Positions 7,770 to 14,843 of a stretch of DNA of 15,846 nt are shown piece after piece. Every line of letters begins with the position of its first letter. Position 1 is the first letter of the stretch. The translations under genes and the position numbers were made by a program. The notes under the pieces are model-generated. The model had not been told where the DNA came from and did not search any database. It was given only the letters and a program-made list of their open reading frames with translations. Source of the DNA: an uncultured Methylococcaceae bacterium (GTDB lineage: Bacteria > Pseudomonadota > Gammaproteobacteria > Methylococcales > Methylomonadaceae); the NCBI GenBank assembly GCA_903903365.1, contig CAIUYS010000306.1:1-15846 (forward strand). Direction: 5' to 3'.

Positions 7770-9701
7770 TTAGAAACAATTTGTAATGACGCTTACGATT
7801 CCGCCTGCATCTAAAAATGTATTACCGAGGACTTCAGAATTTGAACCACAGGGAGGGACTCCCTTAATCCCATGGCAAATTACTTTAAGATCGTTGTGCT
7901 CGAAATGTAATGTCGCTCGCATTATTGCATCAGCCTGTCCACCGATAAAATAATGGTTATCTAGGCATACCAGTCGTTTGAAGTTACCAAGCTCCGATGC
8001 GAGCCAACCAGAATCCACCTGATTTAGCCATGGCAGGTTAATAACTTTAACGCTGATATTTTTCTCTTTGGACAGTATTTCTGAGGCTTGAACTGCCGCG
8101 CTGAGCAACACTGGGCCATAGGTTATAACGACGACATCAGAACCTTCTACCAAGGTTATGCCTTGACCAGGTTTAGGTCGATAACCCAACGGCAAGCGGT
8201 AGGGAATGTCCCAAGGCAGTGAAACCAGCCTGATATAGCAACTACCCGGCGCCTCATTAATACACCAATCCAGCAATGGGCCGACTTCAGCTTCGCAGGA
8301 AGGTTCTACTAAGGTCATCCCAGGCATGGCCGCCAAAGCAGAAATGTCACGTACAGCCTGATGAGAATGTCCCGGCCCGCCGGGGATTACGCCGGCAAGG
8401 GAACCCACATAGATGATTTTTGTCCGCTCGGTGGCGTTGTTGTAAATCTGTTCGTTTGGCCGAGCAGAAAGAAAGCAAGCAAAGGAATGCACCAATGGCA
8501 ACAAACCTTTTAGTGCCATGCCACCCGCCACAGAGACCATATCCTGTTCGGCAATGCCGCATTCAAAGAAACGGTTGGGGTATTGATCACGGAATGGAAT
8601 GAGGCCGGTATCAAGAATGAGGTCGGCATCCAGAGCAACGAGGTTAGGATGCTTTTCAGCTTGCTCCAGCAACGCCAGTGTATAGGCGGCAATAAGACGC
8701 TGCGCCTTGGCAGGCTGTGGCGTGGAGGCCTCGCGCTCGACGGTCTCGTAGCTTAGGGCCACCGCTTTCGCGTTGTTCGTACGTTGTTGCAGGCGGCTTA
8801 TAATTTCCTGAGCTGCCAATTGATATAAACGGGCATCGGGCGCACCACTATGGAAGCGGTACATGGCAACATCAGAATCCAACGAGGTGTGTTCCATAAA
8901 GGAGACACCCTGGCCCTTGACGGTATCCGCGATGATGATTTTAGGGCGTGCTTCACCTTTAAGTGACGCGAGTGTAGCAGCAAAATCGCTAAGGTTGTTT
9001 CCGTCGCAACGCGCTACCCGCCAACCGAAAGCACGTAATTTGGCTTCCAGATCACCAAGATCGGAAACGTTTTTGACAAAGGTGTCTGACTGAAGCTTGT
9101 TGTGATCTATGATCACCGTAATCTCGTGAAGCTTATGGTTGGCTGCGGATATAAGCGACTCCCAGAATTGCCCCTCCTGAAGTTCTCCATCCCCGGTCAA
9201 CACAAACACCCGTCCTGGGCGCTTGGCAAGGCGGTTTGCGTAAACCATTCCTTTCGCCTTCGAAACGCCCATACCAAGAGAACCGGTGTTGGTAACAATA
9301 CCGGGCGTACCAATATCTGGATGGCCGGGCAGGCCATCAATGCGCCGCAACTTGTGAATATGGTCAAACGGGAGACGCCCCAGCCCCATAAGCACCGCGT
9401 AGTAACCTGGCGCGTCGTGTCCTTTGGAACTAAAGAAGACATCACCACTTGACTGAGGCGATTCGGCAATATCGAGTTCCTCTAATAGCAACCAGCTGAA
9501 AATTTCCATGCTACTGAAACTGCTACCAATATGCCCTGAGCCAGAACAAGCAATCATGTAGAGGGCGTTTAAACGACACATATCCGCAAAAATCGCCGCC
9601 TGCTGTTCTCCAGACAAATCAAGACTGCGAATTCGCTCAAATTCAACATAAGGAATGTAGTAAAGTGTGCCTTCTACCGCTTGTCCAACTTGATCACCCA
9701 C
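7770..9701 (-). CDS. Transketolase, single-chain (N and C halves in one protein)
   Basis: A thiamine-diphosphate enzyme (643 residues) that transfers a two-carbon ketol unit between sugars or a similar acceptor. The N-terminal half has SGSGHIGSS (53-61), KGHDAPGYY (93-101) and the TPP-Mg motif GDGELQEGQFWES ending in IDHNK (170-202). The central domain carries ECGIAEQDM with catalytic Glu385, and HSFACFLSARPNEQI. The C-terminal domain follows from about 515. The start is GTG at 9701, seven bases after a clean AGGAG (9713-9709), and overlaps the neuA stop by 8 nt. The open frame continues to 9986, but that part only re-reads neuA. Genomes normally keep a housekeeping transketolase elsewhere; a copy in this operon suggests a dedicated role in making a sugar of this glycan, perhaps a branched or chain-extended one. 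The substrate is unknown. Confidence 0.9.
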   Translation of the reverse strand: MGDQVGQAVEGTLYYIPYVEFERIRSLDLSGEQQAAIFADMCRLNALYMIACSGSGHIGSSFSSMEIFSWLLLEELDIAESPQSSGDVFFSSKGHDAPGYYAVLMGLGRLPFDHIHKLRRIDGLPGHPDIGTPGIVTNTGSLGMGVSKAKGMVYANRLAKRPGRVFVLTGDGELQEGQFWESLISAANHKLHEITVIIDHNKLQSDTFVKNVSDLGDLEAKLRAFGWRVARCDGNNLSDFAATLASLKGEARPKIIIADTVKGQGVSFMEHTSLDSDVAMYRFHSGAPDARLYQLAAQEIISRLQQRTNNAKAVALSYETVEREASTPQPAKAQRLIAAYTLALLEQAEKHPNLVALDADLILDTGLIPFRDQYPNRFFECGIAEQDMVSVAGGMALKGLLPLVHSFACFLSARPNEQIYNNATERTKIIYVGSLAGVIPGGPGHSHQAVRDISALAAMPGMTLVEPSCEAEVGPLLDWCINEAPGSCYIRLVSLPWDIPYRLPLGYRPKPGQGITLVEGSDVVVITYGPVLLSAAVQASEILSKEKNISVKVINLPWLNQVDSGWLASELGNFKRLVCLDNHYFIGGQADAIMRATLHFEHNDLKVICHGIKGVPPCGSNSEVLGNTFLDAGGIVSVITNCF

Positions 9702-10485
9702 TTTTAGGCTCCTTGTTATACTGTTCTGTATTGATGTAAGGTGAAAGCGTGATTGATGGCAGCTTTGCATCTTGATTGGCCAGTAGCCACTCAGCCATCC
9801 ACCAATCTTCCGGTTCATTAATATCGAAACCCTCCAGCCCTTGGCTGACAAAGGGAATAATGGTCTCACCGGCGATACTGTTCTGCTCAAGAGGCACTTT
9901 TGTCCACGCAATTTCCAAGCTGGCATTTTGAGCGTAAACCTCGGGCAAGGCGGCGTACTGGCTACTGTGCCAAGGGGTCTCGCCATTACTAAAAGGCATC
10001 AATGGCAGCATGCGTTTACCACTGATGACCCACATCTTGCCAGGATGCTGTTTGCACTTTTCAACAGCACGAAGGGAGTCGGTAGCTGGATCTTTACTGA
10101 ACACTTCCCAAGCACGCTGAATCGTTTGCGGTAATCGAAAAGGCGAGGTCGGTCTCAAAATGCTGAAGACGTCAAACTCTCGGCCAGACTGTTTCAGCCT
10201 ATCAAGTATCCAGATCACCCATTCGATGTCAGGTGATTTGTCGCCAGAAATTTCTCCAGTACGAAGGAACGGAACTTCCGCACCATAATATCGTGCCACT
10301 GCTGCATGCTGCTCGCTATCAGTCGCACAGATAACGGCATCGAATACACCGCTATCAATCGCTGCGCGAATGGAGTAGGCCAGCAATGGATGTCCATTGA
10401 GGTGCCGGATGTTCTTATTGGGGACGCGTTTAGACCCTGAACGTGCCGGGATAAAGGCTATGGTACGAGGCTTATGGGTAGTCAT
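9694..10485 (-). CDS. neuA: NeuA-type CMP-nonulosonate (acylneuraminate) cytidylyltransferase
   Basis: Activates a 3-deoxy-2-ulosonic acid with CTP to give the CMP sugar used by glycosyltransferases (263 residues). The nucleotide-binding start IPARSGSKRVPNKN lies at 12-25, LRPTSPFR at 110-117, and the metal-binding FDINEPEDW, with Asp221 and Asp227, near the C terminus. This is the arrangement of the NeuA/PseF/LegF group rather than of KdsB. The ATG forms an ATGA overlap with the aldehyde dehydrogenase stop, and the 3' end contains the ribosome site of the transketolase gene. Which nonulosonate it activates cannot be told from motifs. The neighbouring synthase and phosphatase confirm that such a sugar is made. 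Confidence 0.92.
   Translation of the reverse strand: MTTHKPRTIAFIPARSGSKRVPNKNIRHLNGHPLLAYSIRAAIDSGVFDAVICATDSEQHAAVARYYGAEVPFLRTGEISGDKSPDIEWVIWILDRLKQSGREFDVFSILRPTSPFRLPQTIQRAWEVFSKDPATDSLRAVEKCKQHPGKMWVISGKRMLPLMPFSNGETPWHSSQYAALPEVYAQNASLEIAWTKVPLEQNSIAGETIIPFVSQGLEGFDINEPEDWWMAEWLLANQDAKLPSITLSPYINTEQYNKEPKSG
9709..9713 (-). promoter_or_regulatory. Ribosome binding site fixing the GTG start of the transketolase
   Basis: AGGAG reads on the minus strand at 9713-9709, inside the last codons of neuA, with seven bases before GTG 9701. It decides the start against the long upstream open frame and supports translational coupling of the two genes. Confidence 0.75.
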
Positions 10486-11954
10486 AGCTGGTTCTCGCGC
10501 ACTAAAAAAGAAATGCTTTTAAGTTCAGAATAAACATCCAATGCCTCAACTCCAGGCTCTCGCGTACCATTTCCCGAAGCGCCGAATCCTCCAAAGGGCA
10601 TGTGTGGTTCACTACCAAAGGTACCAATATTAACATTTGCCACGCCTGCTTTGACGCGTTGTGCGAACCACATGGCGCGATCGACACTGCGGGTATGAAT
10701 AGCAGCAGTAAGACCATACTCTGTGGCATTGGCAAGTTGCAGCGCTTCGCTTATATTATTGACGACATAAAGGGTAACCACCGGCCCGAAAACTTCCTTG
10801 CAGCTTAATTCTGCGCTGGTTGCTAGACCTTCTATGATGGTTGGCTGAATATAATAGCCCTGTGCCAGTTCCGTGTCTGATGGAGCGGTTCCACCACAAA
10901 GAATGCGTCCACCTTCTGACACGGCAGTTTCGATGGCGGCAAGAATGGCTTTTTGCTGCCGGTTATTAATAACCGGGCCGAGGTCGCAATCTGCACTAAC
11001 ACCCAATTTCAGGCTTTTTGCCTTGGCAACCAGTTTGTCACGGAAAGTCTCATATACCGCTTCGAAGACGATGAGGCGACTACCCGCGGCGCAGCGTTGA
11101 CCCGCATTGCTGAATGCGGAAAGTGATGCCCAATGAACGGCTTGATCAATATCGGCATCATCGCACACTACAAAAGGATTTTTGCCTCCAAGCTCAAGGG
11201 AGACACGGGCCAATCGCTTCCCCGCTGTTTCTGCAATCCATTTGCCTACACTTGTTGAACCAGTAAAGCTGATGATACCGACACGCTCGTCAGTCACCAG
11301 AGCAGCACCAGCGATCTGTCCGCGCCCCTGGATGACGTTAAATACGCCATCAGGCAGACCTGCTTCCTTGACCAGTTGGGCAAATAACAGGGCAATGTGC
11401 GGCGAGTCTTCCGCAGCCTTGAGCACAACTGTGTTACCGCAAACCAAAGCCGGGAAGGTTTTCCACGCAATATTGGCTATAGGCGTATTGGCAGGGACAA
11501 TCAACCCCGCGATTCCACGAGGCTGCCGAACGGTATGGCTGTATTTGCCGGGTGTGCTTGAGGTGAGTGATCGGCCATAGAGCCGCATTCCTTCGCCAGC
11601 GAAGTATTCTCCTTGGAGAATAGCGGCGTTCACTTCACCTCTTGCATCTTGAGGAGGTTTACCGGTTTCCAGGGCAATGCAGTCGACCAAGTCATCGGCA
11701 CGGCGTTTCATGGCGGCAACAATGTCGGACAGAATCTGACCACGTCTGACCGGTGTTAATTCAGACCACGCAATAAACGCTTCGGCCGCCGCAGATATGG
11801 CACATTGAGTGACCGACTCAGATGAATCGGTCACTTGGCAAAGCAACTTACCATTGTGCGGATTGAATTTATCCAGCCAGGCACCGGTTTGGGAGTGGCT
11901 TACCTGTCCATTAATCCAGTTGGAAACGCGTATGATTTCATTTGATTGGGTCAT
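10482..11954 (-). CDS. NAD(P)-dependent aldehyde dehydrogenase
   Basis: A full-length ALDH-superfamily enzyme (490 residues) that oxidises an aldehyde to a carboxylate (or reacts through a thioester). Asn156 (VPANTP) and Lys179 (VVLKAAE) belong to the cofactor and oxyanion site. FTGSTSVG (230-237) is the dinucleotide loop, Glu254 (LELGGKNP) is the general base, and Cys288 (NAGQRCAAGSR) is the nucleophile. The C-terminal MPFGGFGASGNG motif is also intact, so all key residues are present. Overall it looks like the succinate-semialdehyde and related dehydrogenases, but the context argues for a sugar-derived aldehyde. ALDHs are not part of known NeuAc, pseudaminic or legionaminic acid pathways. 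It overlaps the SDR and neuA by 4 nt at each end (ATGA). The substrate is unknown. Confidence 0.92.
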   Translation of the reverse strand: MTQSNEIIRVSNWINGQVSHSQTGAWLDKFNPHNGKLLCQVTDSSESVTQCAISAAAEAFIAWSELTPVRRGQILSDIVAAMKRRADDLVDCIALETGKPPQDARGEVNAAILQGEYFAGEGMRLYGRSLTSSTPGKYSHTVRQPRGIAGLIVPANTPIANIAWKTFPALVCGNTVVLKAAEDSPHIALLFAQLVKEAGLPDGVFNVIQGRGQIAGAALVTDERVGIISFTGSTSVGKWIAETAGKRLARVSLELGGKNPFVVCDDADIDQAVHWASLSAFSNAGQRCAAGSRLIVFEAVYETFRDKLVAKAKSLKLGVSADCDLGPVINNRQQKAILAAIETAVSEGGRILCGGTAPSDTELAQGYYIQPTIIEGLATSAELSCKEVFGPVVTLYVVNNISEALQLANATEYGLTAAIHTRSVDRAMWFAQRVKAGVANVNIGTFGSEPHMPFGGFGASGNGTREPGVEALDVYSELKSISFLVRENQL

Positions 11955-12760
11955 ATTGCCGTCCAGCCCCCATCAATGACGAGGTTAGCCCCTGTCATAT
12001 ACCGTGAAGCAGGGCAAGCAAGAAACAATACCGAACCATTATATTCATCTGCATTTGCCATACGCCCAACAGGAATACGCCCACAGTACGCATCCAGAAA
12101 CGCTTGCTCCTGGTTATTAAAAACGCCTGCTATGGTTAGGGTATTTACCCGTACGTTTTTCTTGGCCCAGTACACTGCGAGATAACGTGTCATGTTAAGA
12201 ATACCGGATTTTGAAACTGAATAAGCTACAGGCTTATAAAAGGTTTCACCGCGTTGTCGTCGATATTCGTAAAGACTCTGATCGGGAGCAACGACACCAT
12301 AAATAGAGGCAATGTTGATAATTGAGCCGTTGCCAGCGTTGGCCATTGCAGCGCCAAATACTTGACAGCAGAGATAAGCGCCTTTCAGGTTGACATCTAT
12401 AACTCTGTCCCAAGAGGCTTCCAGGTAATCTTCGAAAGGGCCGTTTTCTTCCGGCGGCGAAGAGGGTGGCGAGTCAATCGCGGCATTATTAATTAATACT
12501 GTAGGCACTCCAAAGCGAGTATTTATGTCAGCAAGGGAGATTTGCAATGATGCTTTATTTGTGACATCCGCCTCACTCAAGAAGAAATGATCAGGATATT
12601 CCGTGATCAATGTTTGACTGAAAGAAGATGAGAGCACATCAAGCCCTACAACACGAGCGCCACGTTGCAGAAAAGTTTTTGCATATTCGCCACCCAATTG
12701 ACCAGAAACGCCGGTAACCAGCACAATTTCCTTGCTGACATCAAAAAGTTGATCAGGCAA
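11951..12760 (-). CDS. Classical short-chain dehydrogenase/reductase (SDR)
   Basis: An NAD(P)-dependent alcohol/ketone oxidoreductase (269 residues). The cofactor motif TGVSGQLG lies at 16-23, NNAA at 91-94, and the catalytic residues are Ser152 (INIASIYG), Tyr180 and Lys184 (YSVSK). The terminal GANLVIDGGWTAI is typical of the classical family. Asp41 at the end of the second strand hints at NAD(H) preference. An insertion at about 157-176 (APDQSLYEYRRQRGETFYKP) precedes the catalytic Tyr and probably shapes the substrate pocket. Overlaps of 8 nt with the phosphatase and 4 nt with the ALDH tie it to the nonulosonate cassette. It could oxidise a sugar alcohol to the aldehyde used by the next gene, or reduce a keto sugar. 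The choice is open. Confidence 0.9.
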   Translation of the reverse strand: MPDQLFDVSKEIVLVTGVSGQLGGEYAKTFLQRGARVVGLDVLSSSFSQTLITEYPDHFFLSEADVTNKASLQISLADINTRFGVPTVLINNAAIDSPPSSPPEENGPFEDYLEASWDRVIDVNLKGAYLCCQVFGAAMANAGNGSIINIASIYGVVAPDQSLYEYRRQRGETFYKPVAYSVSKSGILNMTRYLAVYWAKKNVRVNTLTIAGVFNNQEQAFLDAYCGRIPVGRMANADEYNGSVLFLACPASRYMTGANLVIDGGWTAI

Positions 12761-13286
12761 GATATATCCCCAACATCTCTAAGCTATCTTCTTTTGCGTG
12801 AAAAACCAGATCACAGATCTCGCGAACTGCTCCATACCCCCCCTGCTTAGTGGTTTGGTACGCGACGTGAGCAAGAACCTCGGGATAAGCATCTACGACT
12901 GCAATAGGCAAACCGATGGATTTAAGGGCGGGTATATCGTTAATATCATTTCCGACAAAGGCAGTTTCTGTTGGGGAAACGCCCAACTCCTTACAGGCTT
13001 GCAAAACGGCATGAGCTTTGTCCTCGACTGCTTGTTTACAAGCTATTTTCAATTTGTTTGCTCTGACGGTCACGATCGGATTAGCTTCTGTAGAGATAAT
13101 CAAAGTCTCGACACCAATTGATCGTAATCTTGAAATGCCGAGGCCATCGCTACGCCAACAACGGACTGTCTCGATGCCTTCTTGGGAGACCAAGACAGTA
13201 TTGTCGGTAAAAACGCCGTCAAAATCGAAGATAACCAGACGCAGAGCTTTAAGCGATTGCAGTAGATCAGGCCTAATATCCATCAA
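12753..13286 (-). CDS. KdsC/YrbI-like HAD phosphatase (nonulosonate-phosphate phosphatase)
   Basis: A 177-residue capless HAD phosphatase of the KdsC (YrbI) type that removes phosphate from 3-deoxy-ulosonate phosphates such as Kdo-8-P, KDN-9-P or Neu5Ac-9-P. Motif I is DFDGVFTD with Asp21 and Asp23, motif II IIST around Ser65, Lys90 motif III, and motif IV GNDINDIPAL with Asp114 and Asp117. GGYGAVREICD near 149-159 matches the C-terminal tail that closes over the active site. Its place directly after the NeuB-type gene, with an ATGA overlap, implies that the synthase product carries a phosphate, as in KDN-9-P synthesis. That points to a phosphorylated aldose acceptor rather than free ManNAc. 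Housekeeping Kdo synthesis is less likely because KdsA and KdsB are absent. Confidence 0.88.
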   Translation of the reverse strand: MMDIRPDLLQSLKALRLVIFDFDGVFTDNTVLVSQEGIETVRCWRSDGLGISRLRSIGVETLIISTEANPIVTVRANKLKIACKQAVEDKAHAVLQACKELGVSPTETAFVGNDINDIPALKSIGLPIAVVDAYPEVLAHVAYQTTKQGGYGAVREICDLVFHAKEDSLEMLGIYLA

Positions 13287-14326
13287 ACGGCATTCACCAG
13301 AGAAATTGCATCAAAACTGACTAATTCACCCGCAGATATTTTACTAATTGCAGTAGCACCAATAACCTCTGACGACTGACGGATGGGTATACCATGACCA
13401 TCATAAATTTTTCCGGTTAAATCATTAATTGTGATGGTCTGGCCTGGTTGAATATCATGAAGCGCAACAATTGATTTGCCGAGTCTTTTAAAAACAACTT
13501 CCTTGCCAAGTTCAGACTCATGCTTAGGTGGCATCATTTCGGGAACACGCTTGATATCTCTTACAAACTTCCGGAAACCATCATGCTCCAAGGAAAATCC
13601 ATGATCAGCCCCCTGCCATGCTCTGTTCAATGTCACATGCTTCTCAAAAACCCGCGCGCCTTTCATATAGGCAATAGGACCTGACAAAATTCCGTTAAAG
13701 TGATCGGATAAACCAATAGTGCATTCGGGGAATTCTTTAATAAGAATTTCGATGTTATCCAAGCCTAGGCGATTATGATCGCATGGGTATTCAGAGACAC
13801 AGTGCATAACGGTAACTTCTGTTGTTCCCTTTAACAACTCTTCCACACTGGAGCGAATTTGGTGGGCTTTTCCTCCACCACAGCTGATAACAACTGGAAA
13901 ACCGGTTGCAGCGATACGCTTTAATAACGGCAGATTTCCAAGATCAAAAGAAGCAACTTTTATCAGGTCGACACCAACCTCGCAGAGCAACTCCAAACTA
14001 GGCTCATCAAAGGGTGTTGACATAAATTTTACATTATATTTTTCGCAATCAGCTTTAAGTATAGGCAACCATTCTGGCCGAAGCTCAAGATGCTCTCTGT
14101 GCTCTCCGTAGGTTTCTCCAAATGAATGCTCACTATTATAGGGAGCGTTATATCCACATTCAGAAAAAAGATACTTGTTGTTTCTTGTTTGAAACTTAAT
14201 TGCATCAGCGCCAGCACAGGCGAACTCTTTAATATATCGTTGGGCGATTTCAAGTTCACCCTGATGATTATTGCCAACCTCTGCAATTATAAAAGGTTTA
14301 TCAGCACACTTGTAACTCGATAACAT
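13283..14326 (-). CDS. neuB: NeuB-type nonulosonate (sialic acid) synthase with SAF domain
   Basis: Condenses phosphoenolpyruvate with an aldose to make a nine-carbon 2-keto-3-deoxy acid (347 residues). The TIM-barrel part shows FIIAEVGNNHQGE (12-24), GADAIKFQT (39-47), STPFD (103-107), KVAS (123-126), GLSDH (205-209) and FEKHVTLNR...GADHGFSLEHDG (228-250); His209 and His230 are the likely metal ligands. The SAF (antifreeze-like) domain spans about 283-345. In that domain the usual KRPG motif reads K306-I-Y-D-G-H-G, so the Arg reported to contact the N-acetyl group of ManNAc in the Neisseria enzyme is missing. This hints at a substrate without that group, such as KDN-type. It is the first gene of the leftward operon, with a promoter-like site about 26 nt before the ATG. 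Confidence 0.93.
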   Translation of the reverse strand: MLSSYKCADKPFIIAEVGNNHQGELEIAQRYIKEFACAGADAIKFQTRNNKYLFSECGYNAPYNSEHSFGETYGEHREHLELRPEWLPILKADCEKYNVKFMSTPFDEPSLELLCEVGVDLIKVASFDLGNLPLLKRIAATGFPVVISCGGGKAHQIRSSVEELLKGTTEVTVMHCVSEYPCDHNRLGLDNIEILIKEFPECTIGLSDHFNGILSGPIAYMKGARVFEKHVTLNRAWQGADHGFSLEHDGFRKFVRDIKRVPEMMPPKHESELGKEVVFKRLGKSIVALHDIQPGQTITINDLTGKIYDGHGIPIRQSSEVIGATAISKISAGELVSFDAISLVNAV

Positions 14327-14351
14327 ATTTTAACAGCCTATTGATTTTGCA

Positions 14352-14357
14352 ATTATA
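14352..14357 (-). promoter_or_regulatory. Possible -10 element of the leftward neuB operon promoter
   Basis: The minus strand reads TATAAT at 14357-14352, a perfect -10 hexamer that would place the transcript start roughly 19 nt before the neuB ATG. No good -35 hexamer sits 15-18 nt upstream, so either an activator is needed or the site is a chance match in AT-rich DNA. Confidence 0.4.
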
Positions 14358-14380
14358 ACCACTTGTATTCGATGACTTAC

Positions 14381-14402
14381 TGTACTTCTATACTTAAGTA
14401 CA
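14381..14402. promoter_or_regulatory. 7-bp dyad, possible operator upstream of neuB
   Basis: TGTACTT (14381-14387) and AAGTACA (14396-14402) are perfect inverted repeats around an 8-nt spacer. They lie just upstream of where a -35 element for the neuB promoter would be. The position suits an activator or repressor dimer. No regulator gene is nearby, and a 7-bp dyad can occur by chance. Confidence 0.35.
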
Positions 14403-14546
14403 CCTCTATCGATTTAATTTTAGTACAAAATTCGTAATTATTCTGTCCACACCATCAAAAATCTACAAAGATGGTTAAAAAAGCGGTACATTATTCCCTA
14501 TGATATTAAGCGAACACGATCTGCTGCAACTGACCGCAAAAAAAAC

Positions 14547-14599
14547 AAAAAAAAGGGGTAGCGATAAAAAGGGGTCTAAAAAGGGGCGGACACCTTTTT
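14547..14599. repeat. Three AAAAAGGGG copies ending in a hairpin (REP-like)
   Basis: AAAAAGGGG ends at 14558, 14574 and 14586, with spacings of 16 and 12 nt. The last copy forms the left arm of a hairpin: AAAAAGG (14578-14584) pairs with CCTTTTT (14593-14599) around GGCGGACA. Short palindromes of the type AAAAGG-TGTC-CCTTTT recur in gammaproteobacterial genomes as REP-like elements near Y1-type transposases; that link is from memory. The T tract could also act as a weak rightward terminator. The other DNA between 14403 and 14546 is AT-rich with nothing I recognise. Confidence 0.45.
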
Positions 14600-14633
14600 A
14601 AATACACACATTTACATCATCCGAACAATAAGA

Positions 14634-14843
14634 ATGGGAAAACTTGTTATTTGGGATAAAGTTAGGAAAGTTAATTTATCCGAAACCATTGGGACGTTGG
14701 CAAAATCAATTGCATTGGCTGTTAAAACACTAAATGGGGTTTGAATAAAGGGCGATGGGTGTCCATCTCCAATACCTTTAGCTATGTTTGGCGACAATTA
14801 TTTTAACGGTGTTGGTCTGAAAAATACAAAAGCAGGCAACTGA
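14634..14843 (+). pseudogene. Unrecognised interrupted reading frame abutting cysC
   Basis: One plus frame is open from just after a TAA at 14577 to 14843, except for a single TGA at 14742-14744. From ATG 14634 it gives 36 residues (MGKLVIWDKVRKVNLSET...) before the stop. The same frame then continues for 32 residues (IKGDGCPSPIPLAMFGDN...) to a TGA that touches the cysC ATG. The composition looks protein-like, but I do not recognise a family. The opposite strand is also open (14797-14612), so this may instead be a conserved non-coding repeat. It could be a decayed gene, a small peptide leader, or chance. Confidence 0.25.

Noticed and set aside
9102..9452. Plus-strand open frame of 116 codons within the transketolase gene
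   Set aside because: Antisense to the conserved TPP-binding region, so the frame is a by-product of that coding sequence.
9702..9986. N-terminal extension of the transketolase frame
   Set aside because: It lies fully inside neuA in another frame, has no transketolase likeness, and a strong ribosome site marks GTG 9701.
11182..11580. Plus-strand open frame of 132 codons within the aldehyde dehydrogenase gene
   Set aside because: It is antisense to a complete, motif-perfect ALDH; the product has no recognisable family and is rich in residues expected from a shadow frame.
12753..14326. Housekeeping Kdo synthesis (kdsA/kdsC)
   Set aside because: The synthase has NeuB motifs and a SAF domain, which KdsA lacks, and the cytidylyltransferase is of NeuA rather than KdsB type.
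14547..14599. Short CRISPR-like array
   Set aside because: The repeated unit is only 9 nt, spacings are 12-16 nt, and no cas genes are present.
14612..14797. Minus-strand open frame of 61 codons in the divergent gap
   Set aside because: No family recognised, and it lies opposite a comparably protein-like plus frame; not enough to call a gene.
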